64,000 bases of DNA from Oceanobacter mangrovi. GTDB lineage: Bacteria; Pseudomonadota; Gammaproteobacteria; Pseudomonadales; Oceanobacteraceae. The first letter of the stretch is position 1; each line of letters opens with the position of its first letter. A model generated the notes under the pieces. It made no database searches, was not told the DNA's origin, and worked only from the letters and a program-made list of their open reading frames with translations. A program made the position numbers and the translations under genes. The stretch covers positions 1 through 64,000 of the forward strand of contig NZ_JAHXZR010000013.1 of the NCBI RefSeq assembly GCF_019740315.1. The letters run 5' to 3'. Of the stretch, positions 28,512 to 37,648 are shown one piece after another.

Positions 28512-28556
28512 CCCATTGCTGCTCATTTCCCGCCCTTTCGTTTTCAAGGAGTTTTC

Positions 28557-29147
28557 ATGCTCAGACGTTCGCTGCTCAAATTACTGGCAACCGGCCTGGC
28601 CTGTCTGGCTTTTGCCAGTACCAGCATGACTGCCACCGCTGCCGCTAACAGCAGTACCGGTAACATCGTCAATGTTCGTATCAACACCAATATGGGTGCC
28701 ATTGAACTGGAACTGTACCGCGACAAGGCTCCGGTCACCGTCGACAACTTCCTCACCTACGTGGCTGGCGGTCATTACAGCAACACCCTGTTTCACCGGG
28801 TAATTGACGGCTTCATGATTCAGGGCGGTGGTTACACTCCGGACATGGCCCAGAAAGCGACGCTGCCGCCCATCAAGAACGAAGCGGATAACGGCCTGAC
28901 CAATGATCGTGGCACGATCTCGATGGCTCGCCGTCCTTCAAAAGACAGCGCCACTTCGCAGTTTTTCATCAACCTGCAGAACAATGACTTCCTCAACCAT
29001 GGCGTGCGTGACTTTGGCTACGCCGTCTTCGGCAAGGTGACCAGTGGTATGGACGTTGTTGATGCCATCGGCAAGGTCAAAACCCTGCCCGGAGATCGTC
29101 CGGTGCAACCAGTCATTGTGACCAGCGTCGACGTGCTGTCGCAATAA
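28557..29147 (+). CDS. ppiA: periplasmic peptidyl-prolyl cis-trans isomerase, cyclophilin type
   Basis: Catalyses proline isomerisation in exported proteins. The 196-residue product has a signal peptide ([17 protein letters not shown]) and a cyclophilin fold: [35 protein letters not shown] with the active Arg, and SQFFINL. AAGGAG lies just before the chosen ATG; an upstream in-frame start would give a non-hydrophobic leader of 18 residues. It sits directly downstream of the strong hairpin. Confidence 0.93.
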   Translation: MLRRSLLKLLATGLACLAFASTSMTATAAANSSTGNIVNVRINTNMGAIELELYRDKAPVTVDNFLTYVAGGHYSNTLFHRVIDGFMIQGGGYTPDMAQKATLPPIKNEADNGLTNDRGTISMARRPSKDSATSQFFINLQNNDFLNHGVRDFGYAVFGKVTSGMDVVDAIGKVKTLPGDRPVQPVIVTSVDVLSQ

Positions 29148-29302
29148 GCGCCACTGACGCCAGTCAAGGCTCCTGTTCACTGCCAGTGGCTGAAACCACA
29201 GTGCTGGCGGTGAATCTGCTACCATAGCGGCCCAACTCATCGTTTGCTGCTACCACCGTGTCCAGAAATCCCCGTCCCGAACCCACGACTCCAGCCACTG
29301 CT

Positions 29303-31342
29303 ATGCAACATCCACAACTGCAATGGCGTGACGATGGCCAGCCCATTGCCATTGCATTCGACGACCCCTACTTCTCCGTCGAAGACGGTTTGGCGGAAAG
29401 TCGCCACGTATTTCTGCACAACAATGGTTTGCCTCAGCGCTGGCAAAACTGGCAAGGGCCGTTCGGCATCATCGAAACCGGCTTTGGCAGTGGCCTGAAT
29501 TTCATCATGAGCTGGCAGGCTTTTGCTGCCGAAGCCAGCGACGATTGCTGGTTGCACTACACCAGCATCGAAAAATTCCCGATGTCACGCCAGCAGCTGC
29601 AACAAGCCGCCAGCCTGTGGCCGGAGCTGGCGCATTGGTATGCACAGCTGTTGGAGCAATATCCATTACCGGTGGCTGGTTTTCATTCGCTCTGCTGGCC
29701 TGAACAACGCATCCAGCTGACACTGATATTCGCCGATGTTCACGAAGCACTGCCACAGCTGCAAGGGCCGGTAAACGCCTGGTTTCTGGATGGCTTTGCG
29801 CCGTCACGCAATCCGGAAATGTGGCAACAACCGCTGTTTGATCATATTCGTCGGATCTGCCGTCAACAGCCACCCCAAATCGACAACACCACGGTGGCGA
29901 CTTTCACCTCCGCCGGGATCGTTCGACGCGGCCTCAAGGGCGCAGGTTTTCGGGTCGCCAAGGTCAAGGGCTTTGGCCGTAAACGGGAAATGCTGGCCGG
30001 CAGTTACCAGCAAACCCTTGGTCCGGAGCAACCAGCCTGCTTCAGTAACACCCCCTGGGGGCTGACACCGGCCTTACCCTGCCCCCGGAAAGTCATCGTG
30101 ATTGGTGCCGGACTGGCAGGTTGCACCACCGCCCGAGCGCTGGCCGAGCGCGGCATCCAGGTTGAGCTGATCGATCGTCATGGCATCGCCAGCGAAGCGT
30201 CCGGCAATCCTCAGGGCGGGCTATACATCAAGCTGGCAGCCAATGATCAGGCCACCCACACCCATTTTTATCTGGCCGCCTATTTCACCAGCCTGCGCTG
30301 GATGCAACGTCTGCTGGACAATAAGCAGTGGGATGATTGCGGCGTGTTACAGCTGGGCTATAACGACGCGGAATTGCAGCGTCAGCAAAAATTCATGCAA
30401 GCGATCAACTACCCTGACGAACTGATTCAGCCTTGCGACAGCAACCATGCCAGTGAACTGGCAGGCAGCACGAATAACAAAGGCGGCTTGCTGTTTCCGG
30501 CAGCTGGCTGGGTCAGCCCGGCCGAACTGTGTCAGCAGCTGGTGCAGCATGGCAATATCCGCTTTCATCAGGCCGATATCGACTCCATTCGCCAGACGGA
30601 CAATGGTCACTGGCAGGCGATCAGCAAGAATCATCAGGCTTTTGAAGCCGATCAGCTGGTGGTTGCCAACGCTTACAGCGCCAGGCAGCTGTTACCAGAC
30701 AGCTATTTGCCGGTGAAGTCCATTCGCGGTCAGCTGACCTATCTGAATCCGACGCTGACTCCCACGCTGTCAGCCGTGTTGTGTGGCCGCAGTTACATGG
30801 CCCCAGAGCGGGATAATCGGATTGTGATGGGTGCGACCTACAATTTACGCGATGACAATACCGATGTGCGTGACAGCGATCACCAGGAAAACCTGCGGCA
30901 TCTGGCCGATTTTGGTGAGCAGTGGCAGCAACTGGCCGAAGCCGCACTGGCCAACCAGCAAGACTTTGATCAACTGGTAGTGGGTGGCCGCACCGCGTTT
31001 CGCTGCACTACACCGGATTACCTGCCAATGACGGGCGCCGTGGTTAATACCGCAGCATTTGTCGCTGCTTACCAGCCGATGGTCAATAACGCCAAGCGCA
31101 TTCCAGCGGTGGCCGCTCCGGTTCATACGGGCCTGTGGCTGAATATTGGCCATGGATCAAGGGGGCTGGCGTCGACACCGCTGTGTGCGGAGTTGTTGGC
31201 TGGCAAAATCAGCGGCAGCGGCTCACCGACCAGCCAGGCAATTGAGCTGGCGCTGTTGCCTGCACGATTCTTGTTGCGGGATATGATTCGCAAGAAGCTG
31301 CCAGCTGAGTTATCCGGCAGCCCTGAAAAAATGAGTAGCTAA
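29303..31342 (+). CDS. mnmC: bifunctional tRNA mnm5s2U biosynthesis protein MnmC
   Basis: Makes the last two steps of 5-methylaminomethyl-2-thiouridine at tRNA wobble U34. About 679 residues: N-terminal SAM methyltransferase (ETGFGSGLNF, with WFLDGFAPSRNPEMW) and C-terminal FAD oxidase (VIGAGLAGCTTARALAERG near residue 265, and later a GHGSRG motif). Start uncertain: a GTG 15 codons upstream (29258) and the ATG used here both lack a strong ribosome site. Gene is intact. Confidence 0.93.
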   Translation: MQHPQLQWRDDGQPIAIAFDDPYFSVEDGLAESRHVFLHNNGLPQRWQNWQGPFGIIETGFGSGLNFIMSWQAFAAEASDDCWLHYTSIEKFPMSRQQLQQAASLWPELAHWYAQLLEQYPLPVAGFHSLCWPEQRIQLTLIFADVHEALPQLQGPVNAWFLDGFAPSRNPEMWQQPLFDHIRRICRQQPPQIDNTTVATFTSAGIVRRGLKGAGFRVAKVKGFGRKREMLAGSYQQTLGPEQPACFSNTPWGLTPALPCPRKVIVIGAGLAGCTTARALAERGIQVELIDRHGIASEASGNPQGGLYIKLAANDQATHTHFYLAAYFTSLRWMQRLLDNKQWDDCGVLQLGYNDAELQRQQKFMQAINYPDELIQPCDSNHASELAGSTNNKGGLLFPAAGWVSPAELCQQLVQHGNIRFHQADIDSIRQTDNGHWQAISKNHQAFEADQLVVANAYSARQLLPDSYLPVKSIRGQLTYLNPTLTPTLSAVLCGRSYMAPERDNRIVMGATYNLRDDNTDVRDSDHQENLRHLADFGEQWQQLAEAALANQQDFDQLVVGGRTAFRCTTPDYLPMTGAVVNTAAFVAAYQPMVNNAKRIPAVAAPVHTGLWLNIGHGSRGLASTPLCAELLAGKISGSGSPTSQAIELALLPARFLLRDMIRKKLPAELSGSPEKMSS

Positions 31343-31356
31343 AGGCAGTTAGTGGG

Positions 31357-31554
31357 TCAGACGACCCGACGTATCTGTCGGCGTCGTTCGGCGTCTTCGC
31401 GGGCCTTGATGGATTGCTCGCGAATTTGCCGCATGGCATCGGACAGTTCACTACACATTTGGCGGATTTCTGCCAGCTCAGCCTTCATGGCGTCGATGTC
31501 TTCAACAGCATCGGCTACTCGCCGTCTGAGACGCTGCACACGAATATCAGTCAT
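31357..31554 (-). CDS. small coiled-coil protein of unknown function
   Basis: A 65-residue highly charged protein (MTDIRVQRLRRRVADAVEDI ...) that is almost entirely predicted helix/coiled coil, with basic ends (AERRRQIRRVV). GAGGT stands at a suitable distance before the ATG, supporting expression. It is the last of three small minus-strand genes between mnmC and phaC. I do not recognise the family; a small regulator or structural helix is possible. Confidence 0.55.
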   Translation of the reverse strand: MTDIRVQRLRRRVADAVEDIDAMKAELAEIRQMCSELSDAMRQIREQSIKAREDAERRRQIRRVV

Positions 31555-31604
31555 GTCAGGTACCTCATTCTATTGCTGTGCAGGCACCGCCTGGACAGTG
31601 ATTG

Positions 31605-31630
31605 ATTAACGGGCGAGCCTGCCCGTTAAT
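31605..31630 (-). terminator. hairpin at the yheU stop
   Basis: A perfect 10-bp stem ATTAACGGGC / GCCCGTTAAT enclosing a six-base loop and including the stop codon of the YheU-like gene. No long T run on the minus strand. Likely a 3' end structure. Confidence 0.5.
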
Positions 31631-31863
31631 TCAATGTGGCAGCTATTTTCGATGGGGTCAAACAACAGCTTGGCAGTTTTATCACGCAGCTGTGCCAGCA
31701 CCTGCTGTTTCTTGTCTTCAAAGCTGAATTCGTAGTCGCCGTAGTCGGTACCTTCACGCAGTACAAACTCGCCCAGAATACCGTCGAGTGCTTCCGGGCT
31801 CAGTTGCTGCCAGGGTACTTCAATCACACCGTGGTCCGGTGCATCGTCATTAAAATCGTTCAT
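31606..31863 (-). CDS. yheU: YheU family protein
   Basis: An 85-residue protein of the YheU/UPF0270 family: EVPWQQLSPEALDGILGEFVLREGTDYGD matches the family core. Function unknown. The start ATG (MNDFNDDAP) is immediately behind the upstream gene's stop and gives the right N-terminus; an earlier in-frame start lies inside the neighbour and adds 12 unrelated residues. Confidence 0.85.
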   Translation of the reverse strand: MNDFNDDAPDHGVIEVPWQQLSPEALDGILGEFVLREGTDYGDYEFSFEDKKQQVLAQLRDKTAKLLFDPIENSCHIELTGRLAR

Positions 31864-31864
31864 A

Positions 31865-32308
31865 TCAAATGGCGAAGCCCGCCTCCCGCTCCCATTCACA
31901 GCTCATGCGCAGCTCAGCATCGGACGGCTTGTGGCCATGTTCAGACTGCCAGTTGAAGGTATGTTTACCAGACAATTCGGTTTCCAGATGCACCGTCGCC
32001 GATACCCAGAACATTGACTTCAGCAGCGATTCAAACTGCCGCAGCCAAGCTTCCCATTCATACTCGACTGCCCGATAGGAAGCAGCAAAGTGGATAATCT
32101 GGGTTTGATAGGTACCACTCAGAACATGGTCCCCCGGCATCGCAAACATCTCGCGACAGATCAGCGACCAATCGTCATCCACACCGGCAGGGAGATTTTG
32201 TACCGCCGCCCAGTTGGTTCGCCGTTCAATACGGGCCGTCAGATCAGACGTCGCCGGAATATGCCGGATCACGCCATAGACGATGGATTCCTGATCGAAA
32301 TGATTCAC
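31865..32308 (-). CDS. conserved-looking hypothetical protein
   Basis: A 147-residue soluble protein, no signal peptide or membrane segment. The centre (MFAMPGDHVLSGTYQTQIIHFAASYR) and C-terminus (AELRMSCEWEREAGFAI) are well ordered and Trp-rich. The GTG at 32308 with AGGA seven bases before it is the best start; a TTG two codons upstream is possible. It ends one base before yheU and is probably co-transcribed. Family not recognised. Confidence 0.65.
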   Translation of the reverse strand: MNHFDQESIVYGVIRHIPATSDLTARIERRTNWAAVQNLPAGVDDDWSLICREMFAMPGDHVLSGTYQTQIIHFAASYRAVEYEWEAWLRQFESLLKSMFWVSATVHLETELSGKHTFNWQSEHGHKPSDAELRMSCEWEREAGFAI

Positions 32309-32405
32309 ACACAATTCCTGAGATCACAACAGCGTAATCATAAACCATCCGGCCAACTCGGCAAGACCGGAGAAAGAGTTTCCCGTCACAGTGCCAGAAA
32401 CAACC

Positions 32406-32437
32406 AGGCCGCTTGTGGGAAACCCCGCAAGCGGCCT
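32406..32437 (-). terminator. terminator after phaC
   Basis: A perfect 10-bp outer stem AGGCCGCTTG / CAAGCGGCCT with an inner GGG-AAA-CCC pairing, about 37 bases past the phaC stop. T run is weak on both strands. Confidence 0.6.
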
Positions 32438-32473
32438 GCTATTTTGCCTCCAGAATGGAGGCAAGTGCTTGAT

Positions 32474-34276
32474 TTACTTCAAAACATCGTCAATGCGGGT
32501 ACGGGCATAAGTACCTGGTGCATCTTCGATTGGCGGCAAGGCATCACTGCCAGGCTGACGTGCCGGAACCATCTCCATACCACCCTGTTTGACGATCCAC
32601 TGCTGCCAGTCGAGCCACCAGGAGCCTTCATTATGCTTGGCATCGGCGTACCAGTCGTCGGCATTAGCTGGCAGGGTATCATTGGTCCAGAAGCCATATT
32701 TTTTCTTCTGTGGTGGATTAACGATACCGGCAATGTGACCTGATCCACCCAGTACAAAACGCTTGTCACCACCCAGCACCTGAGCTCCCTTGTAGGTACC
32801 GCGCCACAGCGCGATATGATCCTGGGCACAGGAAATAAAGTAGCTTGGAACGGTAATCTTGCTGAGATCCAGCTTCACGCCATCCAGTTCAATGGCATCC
32901 GGCTCGATCAATTCGTTGTACAGGTACATATGACGCAGGTAGAAACCATGCATGGCTGCTGGCAGGTTGGTGCTGTCGGTGTTCCAGTACAGCAGGTCAA
33001 ACGCCGCCGGACGTTCACCCATCAGATAGTTGTTTACAAAGAATGACCAGAACAGATCATTTTCACGCAGGGTATTAAAGCTGAAAGCCATCTGGCGGCC
33101 ATCGTAATAACCCAGTGTGTTCATCTGGCGTTCGAGCGCGGAAATCGCGGTTTCGTTGATAAATACACCGATTTCACCCGGCTCGGAGAAGTCCAGCAAG
33201 GTGGTCAGGAAGGTCGATGACTTGATCGGTGCCCGGCGTTTTTTCTTCAGATAGGCCTGGGTCGCACCCAGCAAAGTACCACCAACACAATAGCCAATGG
33301 CATTCACTTCTTTTTCACCGGTTGCGTCCTTAATGGCGTCAATCGCCGCCAGTGGACCTTCCAGCATGTAATCTTCAAAGTTCTTGTCGCGCAGGTTCGG
33401 GCCAGCGTTCACCCAGGAGATACAGAAAACCGTGTGACCCTGATCAACCAGCCACTTCAGGAAGGAATTGTCCTGGCGCAGATCGAGAATGTAATACTTG
33501 TTGATAAAGGGCGGAATCACCAGCAGCGGGCGTTGATAAACCTGTTCAGTGGTCGGTGCATACTGAATCAGCTGCATAATGTCGTTCTGATAAACCACCT
33601 TGCCGGGCGTGACTGCGACATTAGCGCCAACCTGGAATGCAGTGGTATCTGTCATGGCCACATTGAGCATGCCCTTGACGCTGCCTTCCATGTCCTTCAT
33701 CAACTGTTCCATGCCGGTCGCCAGGTTGGCACCACCGGTTTCCATGGTTTTGCGAATAACGGCCGGATTCAGACTCGGAAAATTGGTAGGCGCCATGGCG
33801 TTGACAAACTGGCGAACAAAATACTCTACCTTCTGACGAGTGCGCTCATCGAGGCCATCGGCGTCGTGAACCATCTTCATCAGCGAGTTGCCCTGAATCA
33901 GGTACAGCTGCTTCATGTAGTCAAACAGCGGATTGTCGTGCCATTCTTCACTCTTGAAACGGCGGTCAGACGGGTCTGGTTCTACCACTGGCGCCGGTGC
34001 CTGACCAAGAAACCGCAAGCTGGTGTATTGATAGAGCGCCTGTTGTTGCTTGAGCAGTTCCATCTGGTCAGCAATTACCTTGTTGGGATTTTCCAACATG
34101 GCCGTACCCAGTTGCTGCATGGCGGCAGAAAAATCCGACAACACCGATGCCGAAGGGTCTTCAGCCGAAGTTGGCTGCGTGATGGTTTTCTCCCAGAACC
34201 GTCCATACTGTTCTGCCAGGCGACCGGACATTTCATAAAAATCACTGACGGCGATTTCAAAGTTTTCCTTGGTCAT
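32474..34276 (-). CDS. phaC: class I poly(3-hydroxyalkanoate) synthase
   Basis: Polymerises (R)-3-hydroxyacyl-CoA into PHA storage granules. The 600-residue product has the PhaC N-domain and an alpha/beta hydrolase core with the lipase-like box GYCVGGT, catalytic Cys330. His of the triad lies in GGSGHIAG near residue 518. Conserved PPFINKYYILDL and WVNAGP motifs are present. Size and sequence fit class I rather than the PhaC/PhaE type. The start MTKENFEIAVS was preferred over one 11 codons up. It is downstream of the phasin gene, separated by a terminator. No phaA, phaB or phaR is seen nearby. Confidence 0.95.
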   Translation of the reverse strand: MTKENFEIAVSDFYEMSGRLAEQYGRFWEKTITQPTSAEDPSASVLSDFSAAMQQLGTAMLENPNKVIADQMELLKQQQALYQYTSLRFLGQAPAPVVEPDPSDRRFKSEEWHDNPLFDYMKQLYLIQGNSLMKMVHDADGLDERTRQKVEYFVRQFVNAMAPTNFPSLNPAVIRKTMETGGANLATGMEQLMKDMEGSVKGMLNVAMTDTTAFQVGANVAVTPGKVVYQNDIMQLIQYAPTTEQVYQRPLLVIPPFINKYYILDLRQDNSFLKWLVDQGHTVFCISWVNAGPNLRDKNFEDYMLEGPLAAIDAIKDATGEKEVNAIGYCVGGTLLGATQAYLKKKRRAPIKSSTFLTTLLDFSEPGEIGVFINETAISALERQMNTLGYYDGRQMAFSFNTLRENDLFWSFFVNNYLMGERPAAFDLLYWNTDSTNLPAAMHGFYLRHMYLYNELIEPDAIELDGVKLDLSKITVPSYFISCAQDHIALWRGTYKGAQVLGGDKRFVLGGSGHIAGIVNPPQKKKYGFWTNDTLPANADDWYADAKHNEGSWWLDWQQWIVKQGGMEMVPARQPGSDALPPIEDAPGTYARTRIDDVLK

Positions 34277-34311
34277 AAAAGTCGAACCTGTCTTCCAAAG
34301 GGTTGGCAAAG

Positions 34312-34337
34312 AAAAAAGGCCACCTGATGGTGGCCTT
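34312..34337 (-). terminator. terminator between phasin and phaC
   Basis: On the minus strand, stem AAGGCCACC / GGTGGCCTT with an ATCA loop is followed by six T residues, a clean intrinsic terminator placed just after the phasin stop and before phaC. It would let the abundant phasin message end early while some transcripts read on into phaC. Confidence 0.85.
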
Positions 34338-34359
34338 AATTACCTACTACAGACCAGAA

Positions 34360-34752
34360 TCAAGCAGCTTTGCTGGCAGCTTTGGTGGCTGGTTTGGCAG
34401 TAGTAGCGGTAGTCGCTGCAGTAGTGCGAGCTTCTTCCATAATGGCTTCAACCTGGGACTTGAACTCCATAGCCATATCGGAGAAGGTCTTGGCATCTTC
34501 CATGATTTTCTTGTTCAGGGCGCTTGCAGCTTCTGCCTGAGCAGCAGTGTAGGCGCGCATGCTTTCGGTGTCTTTCACGTCGGCAGCTTTCTTCATCTGA
34601 TCCAGACCCATCTCGGCATAGCTCTTGATGGCGGTCAGTTGGAAGTCAGTCATTTTTTCCATGTTGTCAACAAACAGAGTGTTGAACTTGGCCATAGGCG
34701 AATACATGGTTTTGGCCTGCTCTGCGAAAGCATTCAGAATAGAGTCTTGCAT
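34360..34752 (-). CDS. phaP: phasin (PHA granule-associated protein)
   Basis: A 130-residue helical, amphipathic protein (MQDSILNAFAEQAKTMYSPM..., then helix-rich with TESMRAYTAAQAEAASALNKKIMEDAKTF) of the phasin family. It coats PHA granules and stabilises their size. The tail is Ala/Thr/Lys/Pro-rich (TTAKPATKAASKAA), a feature seen in some phasins. AAGGAG precedes the ATG. Placed upstream of phaC with a terminator between. Confidence 0.92.
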   Translation of the reverse strand: MQDSILNAFAEQAKTMYSPMAKFNTLFVDNMEKMTDFQLTAIKSYAEMGLDQMKKAADVKDTESMRAYTAAQAEAASALNKKIMEDAKTFSDMAMEFKSQVEAIMEEARTTAATTATTAKPATKAASKAA

Positions 34753-35008
34753 GATTTTGCTCCTTCAAAAGGTCGTGGTTAGCAAGTACTGCCAGGTCAT
34801 ACTAGCTCAGTATTTCTGACACTTGAATGACAGATATACCGAATTGACTAACTTTGTTGCCTATTTTTGATATTCGTTCATCTATATTCCATTAGAAAAT
34901 ATTAAACCAATATCTTTATATCCATAATAGTGACATTTTTGCCATATAACGCCCGATAGTTTTGAACAGCCGTTAGAAAATCACCCTATCCAGCCGGTTT
35001 TCAGGCTA

Positions 35009-35260
35009 TCAGTCGTTAGATTTTTCCGGGGTTTTTCCCTGCATCATCGAAAACATGGCTTTCTGAAACTGGTTCATTACATTCATACTTTCGTTGAACA
35101 TCGGTCCATAAAGGCTCATCGGGTCATAGCCCTCTTCGCCTTTATGCATTTTTTCCAGCATTTGGGAAAAAACTTCCTGCTGGAATTGCTGAACATCTGG
35201 TAAGCCAAATATGCGGCGGAACTCTTCCGGAGTCATATCGAAGGTGATATTTATTTGCAT
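35009..35260 (-). CDS. DUF6489-like small protein next to PHA genes
   Basis: An 83-residue protein with MTPEEFRRIFGLPDVQQF, close to the DUF6489 pattern, and a Met-rich C-terminal part (MNVMNQFQKAMFSMMQG). Function unknown. It is upstream of the phasin gene in the same direction, 256 bases away, so a PHA-related role is inferred from context only. The ATG with AGGGA nine bases upstream is the start; a TTG two codons before is less likely. Confidence 0.7.
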   Translation of the reverse strand: MQINITFDMTPEEFRRIFGLPDVQQFQQEVFSQMLEKMHKGEEGYDPMSLYGPMFNESMNVMNQFQKAMFSMMQGKTPEKSND

Positions 35261-35303
35261 ATTCAAAATCCCTAAAATACGTTTCTTTTAATATAGAACT
35301 CAG

Positions 35304-36467
35304 TTATTTAACCCGAATATCCATCCATTGCCAGGCGATGATTAGTGCCAACATGGCAAAACCGGCGGCACCGGCAAATACCAGATCACCACCCCAGTGC
35401 CAGCAATAACCACTGAGCCAGGCGCCCAGCGCACCTCCGAGGCCGAAACCGGCACTGGAATACAATGCCTGGCCCTTGCCCTGCAGATGATCCGGAAACA
35501 GCACAGGAACATAACGGATACAAACAGCATGCAACATTGCGAAGGTGAATGCATGGGAAAGCTGGGCCAACAACAGCACCAGCAGCGAATCTGCCAGCGT
35601 GGCTACTACCAGCCAGCGAACGGCGGTAATCGCCAGGCTGATCAGCAACCACTGACGCAAGCTAGCGAGCGCCAGAAACCAGCGGATCTTCCAGAACAGC
35701 AACACCTCAGCCAGCACCCCCAGTCCCCAGAACAGGCCAGTTTGCGCCGCTGAATAATGAAACTCGGCCAGATAGATGCTGAAGAACGAATACAGCGGCC
35801 CATGGCTCACTTGCAGAAGCAAGTTGACCAGCAGAAAGGCGATCACCACCGGTTGCCGCAGACAAGCCAGCAAGACACCTCGGCCCTGACGCTCTGCACT
35901 AAAGCTGGTTTGCAAGCGAATGCCCCAGCTGTTGAGTACCACACCGATCATCAATAGCAGCATCACCAGCGGCAGCAGCCAGACACCAAACACGTCGAAC
36001 AGACTGCCCAGAGACACCACAGTGGCAATAAACCCCACCGAGCCCCATAACCGAATGCGGCTGTAATGTTCAAGGTTATTGGCAATCGCCTTCATGGTGA
36101 TGACTTCGTACTGCGGCAGCATCGCTGACCAGAAGAAACCATACGCCAACATCACCGCCAGCACCGGCCAGAAACCCTCCACCAGCCAGATCGCGGTGAA
36201 GCAGACGGCAGTCAAAATGCCACCCCAGCGGGCCATATGAATCGGGGTCGGAAAATAACGGCTCCAGTGAGCCCAGAGCGTCGGTGCGATAATACGGATC
36301 AGTGAAAAACCAGCGATAGCGCTGCCAATCTCCTGATAGGAAAAGCCGAGGCTTTGCAGATAAGGGCCCCAATACGGCGCATTGCAGCCCACCAGCGCAA
36401 AAAACAGAAAATAAAAAACCGCCAGTCGCTGACGAATCTGGCGGTTTTCTTTATGGCTGCTAACCAT
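35304..36467 (-). CDS. MFS transporter, HcaT/YfhS-like
   Basis: A 387-residue inner-membrane protein with about 12 membrane segments, of the MFS_1-like / HcaT (3-phenylpropionate permease-like) subfamily: FYFLFFALVGCNAPYWGPYLQSLGFSYQEIG is the family opening. Substrate unknown. Start ATG shares one base with the aroC stop (TGATG), so translation is coupled with aroC. A TTG one codon earlier is also open. Confidence 0.85.
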   Translation of the reverse strand: MVSSHKENRQIRQRLAVFYFLFFALVGCNAPYWGPYLQSLGFSYQEIGSAIAGFSLIRIIAPTLWAHWSRYFPTPIHMARWGGILTAVCFTAIWLVEGFWPVLAVMLAYGFFWSAMLPQYEVITMKAIANNLEHYSRIRLWGSVGFIATVVSLGSLFDVFGVWLLPLVMLLLMIGVVLNSWGIRLQTSFSAERQGRGVLLACLRQPVVIAFLLVNLLLQVSHGPLYSFFSIYLAEFHYSAAQTGLFWGLGVLAEVLLFWKIRWFLALASLRQWLLISLAITAVRWLVVATLADSLLVLLLAQLSHAFTFAMLHAVCIRYVPVLFPDHLQGKGQALYSSAGFGLGGALGAWLSGYCWHWGGDLVFAGAAGFAMLALIIAWQWMDIRVK

Positions 36468-37579
36468 CAACCAATGTCAGGCGCCTGACCGGCAATGGCA
36501 GTGGTAGCACACTGCACATCCGCATTCTGGCCGCGATGGCGCAGCAGATGATCCAGCAGGGTAATCGCCATCATGGCTTCGGCAATTGGTGTCGCACGGA
36601 TACCAACACAAGGATCGTGACGGCCCTTGGTGACCACTTCAATCGGGTTGCCATGGGTGTCAATTGAACGGCCCGGAATAATCAGGCTGGAGGTTGGCTT
36701 CAGGGCGATATGGGCAATGATGTCCTGACCGGAAGAAATACCACCAATGATGCCGCCAGCGTGGTTACTGAGGAAACCTTGTGGCGTCATTTCATCACGA
36801 TGCTCAGTGCCCTTTTGGCTGACAACGTCAAAACCGTCACCGATTTCAACGCCTTTGACCGCGTTAATGCTCATCAGGGAATGGGCCAGTTCGGCATCCA
36901 GACGGTCGAATACCGGCTCACCCAGGCCTGGTATCATACCAGTGGCAACGACGGTGATTTTGGCGCCAACCGAGTTTCCTTCCTTGCGCAGGGCGTTCAT
37001 GTAGTCTTCCATTTCCGGCACCTTGCTGGCATCCGGGCAGAAGAACGGATTCTGCTCAACCTGATCCCAGTCAAAGTTGGCCTGCTCAATGGCAATCGGG
37101 CCAAGCTGAGACAGGTAACCTTTGACCGTAATGCCCTTGGCCGCCAGCACTTTCTTGGCCACCGCACCCGCGGCAACCCGCATGGCGGTTTCACGGGCCG
37201 AAGAACGGCCACCACCACGGTAATCACGGAAACCGTACTTCTGGTTGTAGCTGTAGTCGGCGTGGGCCGGACGGAAGGTTTCGGCAATGTTGGAATAGTC
37301 TTTCGAACGCTGGTCGGTGTTTTCGATCAGCAGACCAATCGCAGTACCTGTGGTTTTGCCTTCAAACACACCTGAGAGAATCTTTACCTCGTCGGCTTCG
37401 CGACGCTGGGTTGTAAAACGGGAAGTGCCCGGCTTGCGGCGGTCCAGATCCAGCTGCAGATCAGCTTCGGTCAGTTCAATGCCTGGAGGGCAACCATCGA
37501 TGATGGCTCCCAGCGCCAAGCCGTGACTTTCACCAAAGGTGGTAACGGTGAACAGCTTACCAATGCTATTTCCTGCCAT
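36467..37579 (-). CDS. aroC: chorismate synthase
   Basis: Last enzyme of the shikimate pathway (EPSP to chorismate, needing reduced FMN). The 370-residue product has the family opening [18 protein letters not shown] (about residues 15-32), [19 protein letters not shown] and GHHGG-like basic motifs such as [12 protein letters not shown]. It lies 70 bases after prmB, and aroC-prmB order is as in Pseudomonas and E. coli. Confidence 0.97.
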   Translation of the reverse strand: MAGNSIGKLFTVTTFGESHGLALGAIIDGCPPGIELTEADLQLDLDRRKPGTSRFTTQRREADEVKILSGVFEGKTTGTAIGLLIENTDQRSKDYSNIAETFRPAHADYSYNQKYGFRDYRGGGRSSARETAMRVAAGAVAKKVLAAKGITVKGYLSQLGPIAIEQANFDWDQVEQNPFFCPDASKVPEMEDYMNALRKEGNSVGAKITVVATGMIPGLGEPVFDRLDAELAHSLMSINAVKGVEIGDGFDVVSQKGTEHRDEMTPQGFLSNHAGGIIGGISSGQDIIAHIALKPTSSLIIPGRSIDTHGNPIEVVTKGRHDPCVGIRATPIAEAMMAITLLDHLLRHRGQNADVQCATTAIAGQAPDIG

Positions 37580-37648
37580 AGACTTCTCGTTCTCTTATTC
37601 ATTGGTCCGGCCGAATCGGTTCAGCCGAATAAAATGGATTGCGCAGCC

